Source of the DNA: Herbiconiux daphne
GTDB lineage: Bacteria > Actinomycetota > Actinomycetes > Actinomycetales > Microbacteriaceae
Length of the DNA stretch: 64,000 nucleotides
Direction: 5' to 3'
Assembly: GCF_024979295.1 (NCBI RefSeq)
Contig: NZ_JANLCJ010000001.1
Location: forward strand, 868,001-932,000
Numbering within the stretch: the first letter of the stretch is position 1; each line of letters opens with the position of its first letter. Below, piece after piece: positions 18,871 through 27,302 of the stretch. The position numbers and the translations under genes were made by a program. The notes under the pieces were generated by a model. The model had not been told where the DNA came from and did no database searches. It worked only from the letters and a program-made list of their open reading frames with translations.

Positions 18871-19643
18871 TTCAGTGATCCCGTCGGGTCTTGTCCGTAG
18901 ACGTTCTGGTAGCGGTTGAAGAGGGAGTCGATGGCCTCGGCCGGAATGGGCTGAGGTTCGCCGAGCTGGCGGGTGAGAAACACGGTGCGGGCGACGTCTT
19001 CGACCATCACGGCGGCCTTGACGGCGTCGCGCGCGTTCTTGCCGATGGTGAAGGGGCCGTGATTCTTCATCAGCACCGCCCGCGAGCGGTGGCCCTTCAG
19101 CGTCTCGACGATGCCGCGGCCGATCGAGTCGTCGCCGATGATGGCGAACGGTCCGATCGGCACCTCGCCGCCGAACTCGTCGGCCATCGCCGTGGTGACG
19201 CACGGGATCGACTCACCGCGCGCCGCCCAGGCCACCGCGTAGGGGGAGTGGGTGTGCACCACACCACCGACGTCGGGCATGTTGCGGTAGACGTAGGCGT
19301 GCGCCGCGGTGTCGCTCGACGGCGACCGGTCGGAGCCTGGCGTGCCCGGGATGACGGCGCCGTCGAGGTCGCAGAGGATCATGTTCTCGGCCGCGAGGTC
19401 GTCGTAGTCGACGCCCGAGGGCTTGATGACGAAGAGGTCGGCCCCGGGCACGCGGCCCGAGATGTTGCCGCCCGTCCACACCACGAGTCCGTAGCGGGTG
19501 AGTTGCGCGTGCAGCTTCGCGACGTCGGCGCGCACGGCGTCGATCGAGGCGGCGAGCTCGGGCGAGGGGGCGAAGGGGGCTCCGGATGCCGCGGGCGCGG
19601 TGGTCGCGGACACCGGGGTGTCGAGGTCGTCGAGTGGTGTCAC
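18867..19643 (-). CDS. araD: L-ribulose-5-phosphate 4-epimerase
   Basis: AraD converts L-ribulose-5-phosphate to D-xylulose-5-phosphate. The 258-residue product belongs to the class II aldolase/adducin fold. Visible are [22 protein letters not shown], the metal-binding histidines of [16 protein letters not shown] and the later His of [12 protein letters not shown]. About 25 Ala/Pro-rich residues precede the domain. GTG 19643 is chosen because AAGGAG lies 8 nt upstream. It overlaps araA by 4 bp; the gap to araB upstream is filled with a G-rich repeat. Confidence 0.95.
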   Translation of the reverse strand: MTPLDDLDTPVSATTAPAASGAPFAPSPELAASIDAVRADVAKLHAQLTRYGLVVWTGGNISGRVPGADLFVIKPSGVDYDDLAAENMILCDLDGAVIPGTPGSDRSPSSDTAAHAYVYRNMPDVGGVVHTHSPYAVAWAARGESIPCVTTAMADEFGGEVPIGPFAIIGDDSIGRGIVETLKGHRSRAVLMKNHGPFTIGKNARDAVKAAVMVEDVARTVFLTRQLGEPQPIPAEAIDSLFNRYQNVYGQDPTGSLN

Positions 19644-19661
19644 TGGGCGGCTCCTTGTGGG

Positions 19662-19802
19662 TGGGGGGTGGGGGTGGACGAGGTGGGTGTCGTTGGTGGG
19701 GGTGGTGGGTGTCGCTGGTGGGTGGTGGATGGTGGGTGTCGTTGGTGGGGTGGCGGGGGTCGTTTGGCGTGGTGGCGGGGGCCGCTGGTTTGGGTGGCGT
19801 CC
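19662..19802. repeat. G-rich degenerate tandem repeat between araB and araD
   Basis: About 140 bp built almost entirely of G and T on the plus strand, with recurring ggtgggtgtcgttggtggg-like blocks (about 19683, 19710 and 19733). It lies inside the araBDA transcript, whose RNA copy here would be C/A-rich. The plus strand has many runs of three or more G, so it could form G-quadruplex DNA. No gene is supported. Confidence 0.8.
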
Positions 19803-19804
19803 GG

Positions 19805-21544
19805 TTACAGCGCGTCGACCGCGGCGCGCTCGACGGCGAGGCCGGCGTGGTAACGGTCGAGGTAGGTGGTGAACCCGGCGACGTCGGCCGGGTCGGGGGC
19901 CGCGGTCTCGAACGTGGTGCCGGCGAACACGTGGTCGCGGAGGTAGCGGTCGAGCGCCAGCCCGTCGAGGCCGGCTGCGGCGGGGGTGGCGGCATCCGGT
20001 GTGCTCGTCGAGGTGGTGGTGGCGGCATCCGGAGCCCCCGTCGATGCGGTGGCCCGGGCGACCGACGACGCGTAGGCGGCCAGCACGGCGATGCCCCACG
20101 CGCCGCCCTCCGAGGCGGTGGCGGCGACCGAGACGGGGGCGTCGAGGGCGCCGGCGAGGAAGCGCTGGGCCACACCCGCGGTGCGGAACATGCCTCCGTG
20201 GGCGAACATCTGGTCGAGCGTGACGTTCTCGTCGGCGAGCACGCGCATGCCGAGGGCGAGGGTGCCGAACACGCCGTAGAGCTGCGCGCGCATGAAGTTT
20301 GGCAGGGTCAGGCGGCTGTCGGGGGTGCGCACGACGAGTGGGCGGCCCTCGGTGAGTCCGGCGATGGGTTCGCCGGCGAGGTGGTTGTAGGCGAGGAGTC
20401 CGCCCGCGTCGGGTTCGCCGGCGAGCGCCTCGCGGAACAGCACGTCGAACACGCGGTCGTCGTCGATGGGCGAGCCGGCCGCGGCGCTGAAGCGGCCGAA
20501 GAGTGCGGCCCACGCGGCGAGCTCGCTGGCGCCGTTGTTGCAGTGCACCATCGCCACGGCGTCGCCCGCCGGGGTGGTGACGAGGTCGAGCTCGTGGTGA
20601 ACCTCAGCGAGGGGGCGCTCGAGCACGACCATCGCGAAGATGCTCGTGCCGGCACTGACGTTGCCGGTGCGCGGCGCGACCGAGCAGGTCGCGACCATGC
20701 CGGTGCCGGCGTCGCCCTCGGGTGGGCAGAGGAGTGCGCCGGGCTGGAGCGTTCCGGTCGGGTCGAGGAGCGCGGCGCCGTCGGCGGTGAGTTCGCCGGC
20801 GGATTCGCCCGCCACGAGCACGTCGGGCAGCAGATTCTCGAGGCGCAGCCCGGGCGCCGCCTGGGCGACGAGCTCGTCGTAGCGCTCGACGAGTTCGGCG
20901 TCGTAGTCGTTGGTCGACGAGTCGATGGGGAACATGCCCGACGCATCACCGACCCCGAGCACGTTGCGGCCGGTCAGCCGCTGGTGCACGTAGCCGGCGA
21001 GGGTGGTGATGCCGGCGAGCTGCTGCAAGTGCGGCTCCTGGTCGAGCACGGCCTGCTGCAGATGGGCGATCGACCAGCGCAGCGGGATGTTGACGCCGAA
21101 CAGCTCGCTCAACTGCGCCGCCGCCGGGCCGGTGGTGGTGTTGCGCCAGGTGCGGAACGGCACGAGCAACTCGCCGTCGCCGTCGAGCGCGAGGTAGCCG
21201 TGCATCATGGCCGAGACGCCGATGGCACCGAAGGTCGTGGGGGTCACGCCGTAGCGGGTCGCGACGTCGGCGACGAGGTCGGCGTAGGCGGCCTGGAGGC
21301 CCGACCAGACGTCGTTGAGCGAGTAGGTCCAGATGCGGTCGACGAACTGGTTCTCCCAGTCGTGGCTGCCGACCGCGAGCACCACCGAGGGGTCGTCGCC
21401 GATGAGGCAGGCCTTGATGCGGGTGGATCCGAGTTCGATGCCGAGCGAGGCGCGGCCCGCGGCGATGGCGGCGGCGGCGTTGGTGCGGGCGGCGGGGGTG
21501 GCCTCGTCGGCGGGGGTGTCTAGCTCGGCGGGTGACTCGCTCAT
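19805..21544 (-). CDS. araB: FGGY-family carbohydrate kinase, probable ribulokinase
   Basis: A 579-residue FGGY kinase: N-terminal ATPase motif ASLGIELGSTRIKACLIG (about 33-50), GVSAMMHGYLAL, the central GNVSAGTSIFAMV and the C-terminal adenosine loop GGMFRTAGVAQRFLAGAL with ATASEGGAWG. It is a distant relative of classical AraB and is often labelled xylulokinase. Its place in front of araD and araA makes L-ribulose the likely substrate. An Ala/Thr/Ser-rich linker sits near residue 510. ATG 21544 has AAGGAG 11 nt upstream; an ATG further upstream (21574) falls in the operator. Confidence 0.87.
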   Translation of the reverse strand: MSESPAELDTPADEATPAARTNAAAAIAAGRASLGIELGSTRIKACLIGDDPSVVLAVGSHDWENQFVDRIWTYSLNDVWSGLQAAYADLVADVATRYGVTPTTFGAIGVSAMMHGYLALDGDGELLVPFRTWRNTTTGPAAAQLSELFGVNIPLRWSIAHLQQAVLDQEPHLQQLAGITTLAGYVHQRLTGRNVLGVGDASGMFPIDSSTNDYDAELVERYDELVAQAAPGLRLENLLPDVLVAGESAGELTADGAALLDPTGTLQPGALLCPPEGDAGTGMVATCSVAPRTGNVSAGTSIFAMVVLERPLAEVHHELDLVTTPAGDAVAMVHCNNGASELAAWAALFGRFSAAAGSPIDDDRVFDVLFREALAGEPDAGGLLAYNHLAGEPIAGLTEGRPLVVRTPDSRLTLPNFMRAQLYGVFGTLALGMRVLADENVTLDQMFAHGGMFRTAGVAQRFLAGALDAPVSVAATASEGGAWGIAVLAAYASSVARATASTGAPDAATTTSTSTPDAATPAAAGLDGLALDRYLRDHVFAGTTFETAAPDPADVAGFTTYLDRYHAGLAVERAAVDAL

Positions 21545-21572
21545 GGGCGACGGGGCTCCTTCGGCTCGCTGC

Positions 21573-21603
21573 ATGTGATCGATCACATTTCGGATCGAGT
21601 GTA
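21573..21603 (-). promoter_or_regulatory. araBDA -10 box and perfect 16-bp operator
   Basis: TACACT (complement of 21598-21603) is a good -10 box. Nine nt later lies ATGTGATCGATCACAT (21573-21588), a perfect palindrome with a central CG. The operator would start just after the transcription start, a classic repressor position. The LacI-type gene just upstream is the obvious candidate regulator. Confidence 0.75.
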
Positions 21604-21659
21604 CGACATCCACCTGCGAGACGAAAGCCGCCTCCCTGACGAAAGTCTCGGTCGCCCGG

Positions 21660-22757
21660 CTACTCGGGCCGCGCGGAGGAGGCGCGGTCGACGAGCGAGG
21701 GGTCGACCGACGGGGGCGCTGCTTCGTCGCCGAGCAGCTGGGCGACGCAGCGGCGCCCGAGCTCGTCGAAGTCCTGCCGCACGGTGGTGAGCGGCGGCCA
21801 GAAGTGCTCGGCCTCGGGGATGTCGTCGAATCCCACGACGCTCATCTGGCGCGGCAGGTCGAGCCCGGCGACGTGGAAGGCATGGATCAGCCCGAGCGCC
21901 ATCTGGTCGTTCGACGAGAACACCGCCGTCGTTCCGCTCTCGAGCAGCCTGGGCGACGCCCGAAAACCCGAGGTCGCGCTCCAGTCGCCGTCGACCACCG
22001 CCGTCGCGGTCAGGCCGTTCGCCGCCATCTCAGCCTCGAAGCCCGCGAGCCGAGAGGATGCGTCGACCCAGTCGGCGGGGCCGGCGACGTGCGCGATCCG
22101 ACGGTGGCCGAGCGCGATCAGGTGGGCGGTCGCCATCCTCGCGCCGTCGACCTGGTCGAGTGCGAGTTCGACGGGCGGGCTAGGGGTGGTGCCGGGGTCG
22201 GCGGACGGAACGGCATCGGTCGCGCCGGCCGACGCCGCGGCCGCGGCATCCGGGTCGCCTGCCGGCAACGTGCCGAGTCGTTGCAGCGTGACGTAGGGGA
22301 TGCCGAACGACCGCGTCGACAGCGCGGCCAGCACGTGCAGCTGTGGTGCGACCACCACGAGACCCTCGACCGACAGATCGGCGAGGTGGTTGAGGGCTTC
22401 GTCGATGGAGGCCTGGTCGGATCCGTCGGCGTTCGCGATGTTGACGCTGTAACCGCGACTCCGAGCGGCGGCTTCGACGCCGGCGATGCTCGACGCCGGT
22501 CCGTATTCGCCGCTCGAGGTCGAGAGGATGCCGATGATGCGCGATCGGCTGGTCACGAGCGCCCGGGCCGCGAGGTTCGGCCGGTAGTTGAGGGCGGCCA
22601 TCGCGTCGAGCACCTTCTGCTTCGTCGCCGGGCGCACACTCGGATGCTCGTTGAGCACCCGCGACACCGTCTGGTGCGAGACTCCGGCCGCCTTCGCCAC
22701 GTCGAACACGCTCGCCGCGCGCGGCCGCGCCGCCTCGGAATTGCGTTCGAGCGTCAT
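21660..22757 (-). CDS. LacI family transcriptional regulator
   Basis: A 365-residue LacI/GalR repressor with an N-terminal helix-turn-helix (SVFDVAKAAGVSHQTVSRVLN, residues about 15-35) and hinge RPNLAARALVTSRS, followed by a periplasmic-binding-like sensor domain with VVGFDDIPEAEHFWPPLTTV near the C terminus. A low-complexity Ala/Pro insert of about 30 residues lies in the middle of the sensor. It precedes araBDA on the same strand and probably controls it; the effector is likely arabinose or a derivative, by context only. ATG 22757 is 6 nt after CATAAT, with no Shine-Dalgarno sequence (leaderless). Confidence 0.9.
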   Translation of the reverse strand: MTLERNSEAARPRAASVFDVAKAAGVSHQTVSRVLNEHPSVRPATKQKVLDAMAALNYRPNLAARALVTSRSRIIGILSTSSGEYGPASSIAGVEAAARSRGYSVNIANADGSDQASIDEALNHLADLSVEGLVVVAPQLHVLAALSTRSFGIPYVTLQRLGTLPAGDPDAAAAASAGATDAVPSADPGTTPSPPVELALDQVDGARMATAHLIALGHRRIAHVAGPADWVDASSRLAGFEAEMAANGLTATAVVDGDWSATSGFRASPRLLESGTTAVFSSNDQMALGLIHAFHVAGLDLPRQMSVVGFDDIPEAEHFWPPLTTVRQDFDELGRRCVAQLLGDEAAPPSVDPSLVDRASSARPE

Positions 22758-22857
22758 GCCTCGATTATGCACGCCGCCCTCGTCGCCCCACCTCGCGCAC
22801 AGTCCGCGGCCCCGGATGCCGCCGCCCGCGCGCCCCTCACCCCGCCCGACCCCGCCG

Positions 22858-23252
22858 TCAGGAGGCCGACCCGCCCTCGGGAGGCCGCAGCGGCCTCCCG
22901 ACGGCGCGGCAGTCCTCTGCGGCCTCCCGAGGGAGCCATGGACTCCTGCTGCCTCCTGAGCGTGCTCAAGACGCAGCGCCGACTGAAGCGGTTCACCACA
23001 TCGGCGCAGCATCGGGAGGCCGATCGGTGCTCGGGAGGCCCCAGCGGCCTCCCGACGGTGCCAGAGTCTTCTGCGGCCTCCCGAGGGTACCGGCGAGTCG
23101 ACCGTCGGCCGAACCCCTCGGCGCCATTCGCCGACGTCCTCGTCGCGCCTTCGGGCGGCCAATCGGTCGTCGGGAGGCCGTCGTGGCCTCCCAACGGCGG
23201 GTCGGGCGCCCTGCGGCCTCCCGACACCACAGCCGCGGAGCCGCCGGGAGGT
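22858..23252. repeat. Array of GGGAGGCC / GGCCTCCC inverted repeats
   Basis: About 13 copies of GGGAGGCC or its complement (some one-base variants) occur in under 400 bp. Two 59-bp units (22877-22935 and 23031-23089) agree at about 52 positions. Each has a hairpin (GGGAGGCC-N5-GGCCTCCC) and then a further GGCCTCCCGA; a third, more divergent unit is at 23169-23226. The array fills the space between the 3' end of hxlR and the promoter of lacI. No reading frame in it resembles a protein. Function unknown. Confidence 0.9.
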
Positions 23253-23693
23253 TCAGTTCGAGCGCGCCAACGGGGAGTCTGTCGGGGCTTTCGCCCGCAG
23301 AGCTTCGCGGTCGATCTCTTCAGCACCGGCACCAGCACCACCGGCACCAGCACTACCACCAGCCCCCGCGCCCCACCGCTGCCCCCACGCCACGAGCGGC
23401 TGCAGCGACCGCATCAGGTCGGCGCCGCGCTCGGTCAGGTGGTACCTCACCTGCACGGGCGTGGTCGCGATCACCGCCCGCTGCAGCAGGCCCGCCTGCT
23501 CGAGCTCCTTGAGGCGCTGCGAGAGCAGCCGGTCGCTGAGCCCGGTGACGGTGGCGAGAATCTCGGTGAACCGTTCGGCGCCCTGCGCGACCGCCAGCAG
23601 GATGCCTGAGCTCCACCGCTTTCCGACCAGTTCGACCGACGACTGGAACCGTCGGCACTCCGCGTCGTCGATGTGGTGCCATTCATTAGTCAC
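23253..23693 (-). CDS. HxlR family winged-helix transcriptional regulator
   Basis: A 146-residue HxlR (DUF24) regulator. It shows ECRRFQSSVELVGKRWSSGILLA, the recognition region FTEILATVTGLSDRLLSQRLKELE and the wing LTERGADLMRSLQPLVAWGQ. The last 40 residues are a Gly/Ala-rich tail not needed for the fold. Members often sense electrophiles or redox stress through a Cys; Cys13 is present near the N terminus (DAECRRF). It is divergent from the large oxidoreductase fusion. GTG 23693 follows TACTAT by 6 nt (leaderless), and that box lies inside a 29-bp imperfect palindrome, so it likely represses itself. Confidence 0.9.
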   Translation of the reverse strand: MTNEWHHIDDAECRRFQSSVELVGKRWSSGILLAVAQGAERFTEILATVTGLSDRLLSQRLKELEQAGLLQRAVIATTPVQVRYHLTERGADLMRSLQPLVAWGQRWGAGAGGSAGAGGAGAGAEEIDREALRAKAPTDSPLARSN

Positions 23694-23714
23694 TCACCTA
23701 TAGTAAGTCACTAA
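23686..23714. promoter_or_regulatory. Probable HxlR operator
   Basis: A 29-bp imperfect palindrome (outer arms TTAGT/ACTAA, inner TTACT/AGTGA-like halves) covers the -10 box and start codon of hxlR and lies about 45 bp before the divergent fusion gene. Its TTACT...AGTAA-like halves fit the kind of site known for HxlR/YodB regulators. Confidence 0.65.
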
Positions 23715-23758
23715 CGGCGTGTTTGGTCACAGGCCGATCCACGTCGCATGCTGGTGGC

Positions 23759-26035
23759 ATGCCTCACTACGGTCACCGCCTGCAGTTCGGAACCTTCATC
23801 ACCCCCGCGAACAACCCGCCGGCCGCTGCCGTGACCCGCGCCCAGCTCAGCGAGCAGCTCGGCTACGACCTGGTGACCTTTCAAGACCACCCCTACCAGC
23901 CCGGCTTCCACGACACCTGGACCCTCATGACCTGGGTCGCCGCCCAGACCGAGCGCATCCACATCGCACCCAACGTGCTCAACGTTCCGCTCCGCCCGCC
24001 GGCGGTCACCGCGCGCGCCTCAGTGAGCCTTGACCTGCTCTCGGGAGGCCGCTTCGACCTCGCGCTCGGCGCCGGCGGGTTCTGGGACGCCATCGCCGCC
24101 ATGGGCGGAACACGCCTCACCCCCGGCCAAGCCGTCGACGCCCTCAGTGAGGCGATCGACGTCATCCGGGGCATCTGGAACGTCGGCGACCGCAGCCCCC
24201 TCCGCGTGCCCGGCGACGTGCACCATGTCGACGGTGCCAAACGCGGTCCCGCCGCAGCCCACGAGATCCCCATCTGGATCGGCGCCCTGAAGCCCCGGAT
24301 GCTGCGGCTCACCGGGCGCAAAGGCGACGGCTGGCTCCCGTCGCTCGCCTACCTGCAGCCCGGCGATCTGCGGCGCGGACAGGCCACCATCGACGAGGCG
24401 GCGACGGATGCCGGGCGCGACCCGCGCGAGATCCGCCGGCTCCTCAACATCGGCGGCCGGTTCTCGCCCGTGAGCGGCGGCATGCTCGACGGCCCGGCCG
24501 CGCAATGGGTGGAGCAGCTGCTGCCGCTCGTGCTCGAGGAGGGCATCGGCACGTTCATCCTTGCGTCGGACGACGCCGCCGTGATGCAGCAGTTCGCGCT
24601 CGAGGTGGCACCGGCGCTGCGCGAGGCGGTCGAACGTGAACTCGGCGTCGACAGCACCGTCGAGCGCCGGGTGCGCAACTCCATCGCGCTCGCCCGCCGT
24701 CGTGAGGGCATCGACTACGACGCCGTGCCGGAATCGCTCGCCGCCACCGTGATCGAGCCGGGCGACCTCGACTTCTCGCGCGTGCGCTCCACCTACATGC
24801 GCGGAGGGTCGCCCGGACTGGTGTTCCAGGTGCGGTCGGTCGACGAGGTCGTCGAAGCGCTGGCCTTCGCCCGAGCGCATCCCGACGTTCCCCTCGCCGT
24901 GCGCTCCGGCGGCCACGGCATCAGCGGCCGTTCGACCAACGACGGCGGCATCGTGATCGACCTCTCCAAGCTCAACGCGATCGAGGTGCTCGACGAGGCC
25001 TCGAAGCGGGTGCGCCTCGAACCGGGCGCCCGCTGGATGGACGTGGCCGCCGAACTCGGCCGGCACGGCTGGGCGCTCAGTTCGGGCGACTACGGGGGAG
25101 TGGGCGTGGGCGGGCTCGCCACGGCGGGCGGCATCGGCTGGCTGGTGCGCGAGCATGGTCTCACCATCGACCATCTGCGCGCCGCGACCGTGGTGCTCGC
25201 CGACGGATCGGTCGTGCGGGCGAGCGCCGACGAGAACCCCGACCTGTTCTGGGCGGTGCGCGGTGCGGGCGCCAACTTCGGCATCGTGGTGTCGTTCGAG
25301 TTCGAGGTCGACGAGGTCGGCGACCTCGGCTGGGCCCAGCTCGCGTTCGACGCGAGCGACACCGCCGGTTTCCTCGAGGCGTGGGGAGCGCAGGTCGAGG
25401 CCGCCCCACGCGACCTCACGAGCTTCATGATCATGGGCCGTCCGCGCCCGGGGCAGCCGGCCGTGGCCCAGGTGCTCGCCGTGGTCGACTCGAGCGACCC
25501 CGAGACCATCATCGAGCGCCTGCAGCCGCTCGCCGAGATCGCCCCGCTGCTCGATCAGTCGGTGCAGCTGATTCCCTACTCGGGCATCATGGCCAACGCG
25601 CAGGGCGGCGACCACGACGGGCAGGGCGACCCCGTCGCACGGTCGGGACTGATCGAGCACATCACACCCGAGTTCGCGGCCGCGGCCGAACGGATGCTGG
25701 CCACCGGCGCCGTGTACTTCTTCCAGATCCGTGCGGTGGGCGGGGCGGTCGCCGACGTCGACCCGCACGCCACCGCCTACGGCAACCGCTCGGCCAACTT
25801 CGCCGTCGTCGCCTTCGGCTCGAATCGCGATCGCCTCGACGTGCTCTGGGACGACCTCGCCGAACATTTCGACGGACTCTACCTGAGCTTCGAGACCGAC
25901 CTGCGGCCCGAGCGCATCGCCGACGCGTTCCCGCCGGCCACACTCGAGCGGCTGCGCGCCCTCAAAGAGCGCCTCGACCCGCAGAACGTCTTCCGCGACA
26001 ACTTCAACGTCGTGCCGCGCCTCATGCAGGGCTGA
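23759..26035 (+). CDS. Fusion of LLM-class flavin oxidoreductase and FAD-linked (berberine-bridge type) oxidase
   Basis: A 758-residue two-enzyme fusion. Residues 1-300 are a luciferase-like TIM barrel (FGTFITPANNPP, LGYDLVTFQDHPYQPGF, GGRFDLALGAGGF, IPIWIGALKPRMLRLTGRKGDGW). Residues about 335-530 are a PCMH-type FAD domain with SGGHGISGRS (His386 fits the covalent FAD histidine) and GVGVGGLATAGGIGWL. The C terminus (ERLRALKERLDPQNVFRDNF) is a berberine-bridge domain. The cysteine of doubly linked FAD enzymes is replaced: the position reads SGDYGG (Tyr445). The substrate is unknown. ATG 23759 is 6 nt after CATGCT with no ribosome binding site. It is divergent from hxlR, which probably controls it. 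Confidence 0.88.
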   Translation: MPHYGHRLQFGTFITPANNPPAAAVTRAQLSEQLGYDLVTFQDHPYQPGFHDTWTLMTWVAAQTERIHIAPNVLNVPLRPPAVTARASVSLDLLSGGRFDLALGAGGFWDAIAAMGGTRLTPGQAVDALSEAIDVIRGIWNVGDRSPLRVPGDVHHVDGAKRGPAAAHEIPIWIGALKPRMLRLTGRKGDGWLPSLAYLQPGDLRRGQATIDEAATDAGRDPREIRRLLNIGGRFSPVSGGMLDGPAAQWVEQLLPLVLEEGIGTFILASDDAAVMQQFALEVAPALREAVERELGVDSTVERRVRNSIALARRREGIDYDAVPESLAATVIEPGDLDFSRVRSTYMRGGSPGLVFQVRSVDEVVEALAFARAHPDVPLAVRSGGHGISGRSTNDGGIVIDLSKLNAIEVLDEASKRVRLEPGARWMDVAAELGRHGWALSSGDYGGVGVGGLATAGGIGWLVREHGLTIDHLRAATVVLADGSVVRASADENPDLFWAVRGAGANFGIVVSFEFEVDEVGDLGWAQLAFDASDTAGFLEAWGAQVEAAPRDLTSFMIMGRPRPGQPAVAQVLAVVDSSDPETIIERLQPLAEIAPLLDQSVQLIPYSGIMANAQGGDHDGQGDPVARSGLIEHITPEFAAAAERMLATGAVYFFQIRAVGGAVADVDPHATAYGNRSANFAVVAFGSNRDRLDVLWDDLAEHFDGLYLSFETDLRPERIADAFPPATLERLRALKERLDPQNVFRDNFNVVPRLMQG

Positions 26036-26062
26036 GCCTCAGCGGATCGAAGCCCCGCTCAT

Positions 26063-26320
26063 TCAGCGCAGCGGGTCGTCGCTCTCGCTGCGGCGCTGGG
26101 TGACCTGCTGCCCGTTGGCCGGGTCGATGCCGGTGCGCGTGGTCGACACCGACTGCCGGCGGCGCAGCAGGAACACGAGCCCGATGATCAGGATCACGAG
26201 GCCGGCCGCCATGAAGATGTAGCCGACGAGGTCGAGGTTGATCCACTCCACCTCGAAGTTCAGCGCAAACGTCAAGATGGCGCCGATCACGATCAGCGCG
26301 ATTCCGCCTCCGATACTCAT
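26063..26320 (-). CDS. DUF6458 family small membrane protein
   Basis: An 85-residue protein beginning MSIGGGIALIVIGAILTFAL, then a second span GYIFMAAGLVILIIGLVFLL and a polar, basic tail. This two-span layout and the MSIGGGI start are typical of the DUF6458 family found in Actinobacteria; function unknown. ATG 26320 is 6 nt after TACGGT (complement of 26327-26332), so it is probably leaderless. The GTG at 26356 would add 12 unrelated residues. Confidence 0.85.
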   Translation of the reverse strand: MSIGGGIALIVIGAILTFALNFEVEWINLDLVGYIFMAAGLVILIIGLVFLLRRRQSVSTTRTGIDPANGQQVTQRRSESDDPLR

Positions 26321-26380
26321 GCCCTCACCGTAGCCCCCTCGGCCCGCGTTCTGCACCCCCTCCTGACGCCGGCATCGCGT

Positions 26381-27265
26381 TCACGAGGCCCGCATCGCGT
26401 CGGCGGCCGCGACGAGCACGTCTTCCGACCCGGCGTAGATGCCCTCCGCCCGAGGCCAGTGGGTGATCACGTCGGTGAAGCCGAGCTCCTCCGCCCGCCG
26501 CGACGAGTCGGCGAACGCGCTCGCCGACTCGAGCGCATAGACGGCGCTGGAGTCGAGCGACAGGTAGCGGTCGATCGATCGGGGGTCGCGACCGGATGCC
26601 GCCGCCGCTTCATCCAGCCGGTGCGACAGCTCGGCGACCCCACGCCACCACGCGTCGCCCGTGAGTCTCTCGTCTCCCGTGGTCACCCACCCCTCGCCGA
26701 ATCGGGCGACGAGTGCAAGCCCCTTGGGCCCGTTGGCCGCGACCACGAACGGCAGCCGCGGCGACTGCGCCGGGGCTCCGACCATGCGTGCCTCGTGCGC
26801 CGTGAACCACGAGCCGGCACTCGAGATGCCGGAGGAGCCGGGCTGCTCGAAGCGCAGCAGTTCGTCGAGCATCGTCACGAACTCGGCGAACCGCTCGTGG
26901 CGCTGGCGGGGCGTGAGCTCTTCTTGGCCCAGCACGAATGCGTCGAACCCCGTGCCGCCCGATCCGACCCCGAGCGTGAGCCGCCCGCCCGCGATGTCGT
27001 CGACGGTGGCGAGTTCTTTGGCGAACGGAACTGGGTGCCGAAAGTTGGGCGAGGCCACGAAGGTGCCCAACCGGATGCGTTCGGTCACCATCGCCGCCGC
27101 CGTGAGCGTGGGCAGGGTGGCCCCCCAGGGCTGGTCGGCGAGCGAGCGCCAGGAGAGGTGATCGTAGGTCCAGGCGTGATCGAAGCCGAGTTGCTCGGCG
27201 AGCACCCATTTGCGGCGGGCCTCGGGCCAGGGGTCTTGGGGCAGGATGACGATTCCGTGTCGCAT
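26381..27265 (-). CDS. LLM-class flavin-dependent (F420-type) oxidoreductase
   Basis: A 294-residue luciferase-like TIM-barrel protein: GIVILPQDPWPEARRKWVLAEQLGFDHAWTY at the N terminus (given here in part), ERIRLGTFVASPNFRHP, GGRLTLGVGSGGTGFDAF and LPFVVAANGPKGLALVARFGEGW. Family members use FMN or F420; which one cannot be told. It is one of three LLM-type proteins in about 8 kb. The ATG at 27265 gives the usual family N terminus. Confidence 0.87.
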   Translation of the reverse strand: MRHGIVILPQDPWPEARRKWVLAEQLGFDHAWTYDHLSWRSLADQPWGATLPTLTAAAMVTERIRLGTFVASPNFRHPVPFAKELATVDDIAGGRLTLGVGSGGTGFDAFVLGQEELTPRQRHERFAEFVTMLDELLRFEQPGSSGISSAGSWFTAHEARMVGAPAQSPRLPFVVAANGPKGLALVARFGEGWVTTGDERLTGDAWWRGVAELSHRLDEAAAASGRDPRSIDRYLSLDSSAVYALESASAFADSSRRAEELGFTDVITHWPRAEGIYAGSEDVLVAAADAMRAS

Positions 27266-27302
27266 GCGACGAGTCAAGCACCCGGCGCCGACACCGTCGA
27301 CG

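Noticed and set aside
19586..21523. Plus-strand gene across the G-rich repeat and araB
   Set aside because: It is the antisense of araB, with Gly/Val/Arg-rich low complexity; the minus-strand kinase is clearly real.
22858..23252. CRISPR array
   Set aside because: The repeated octamer occurs in both orientations at irregular spacing; there are no constant-length spacers and no cas genes.
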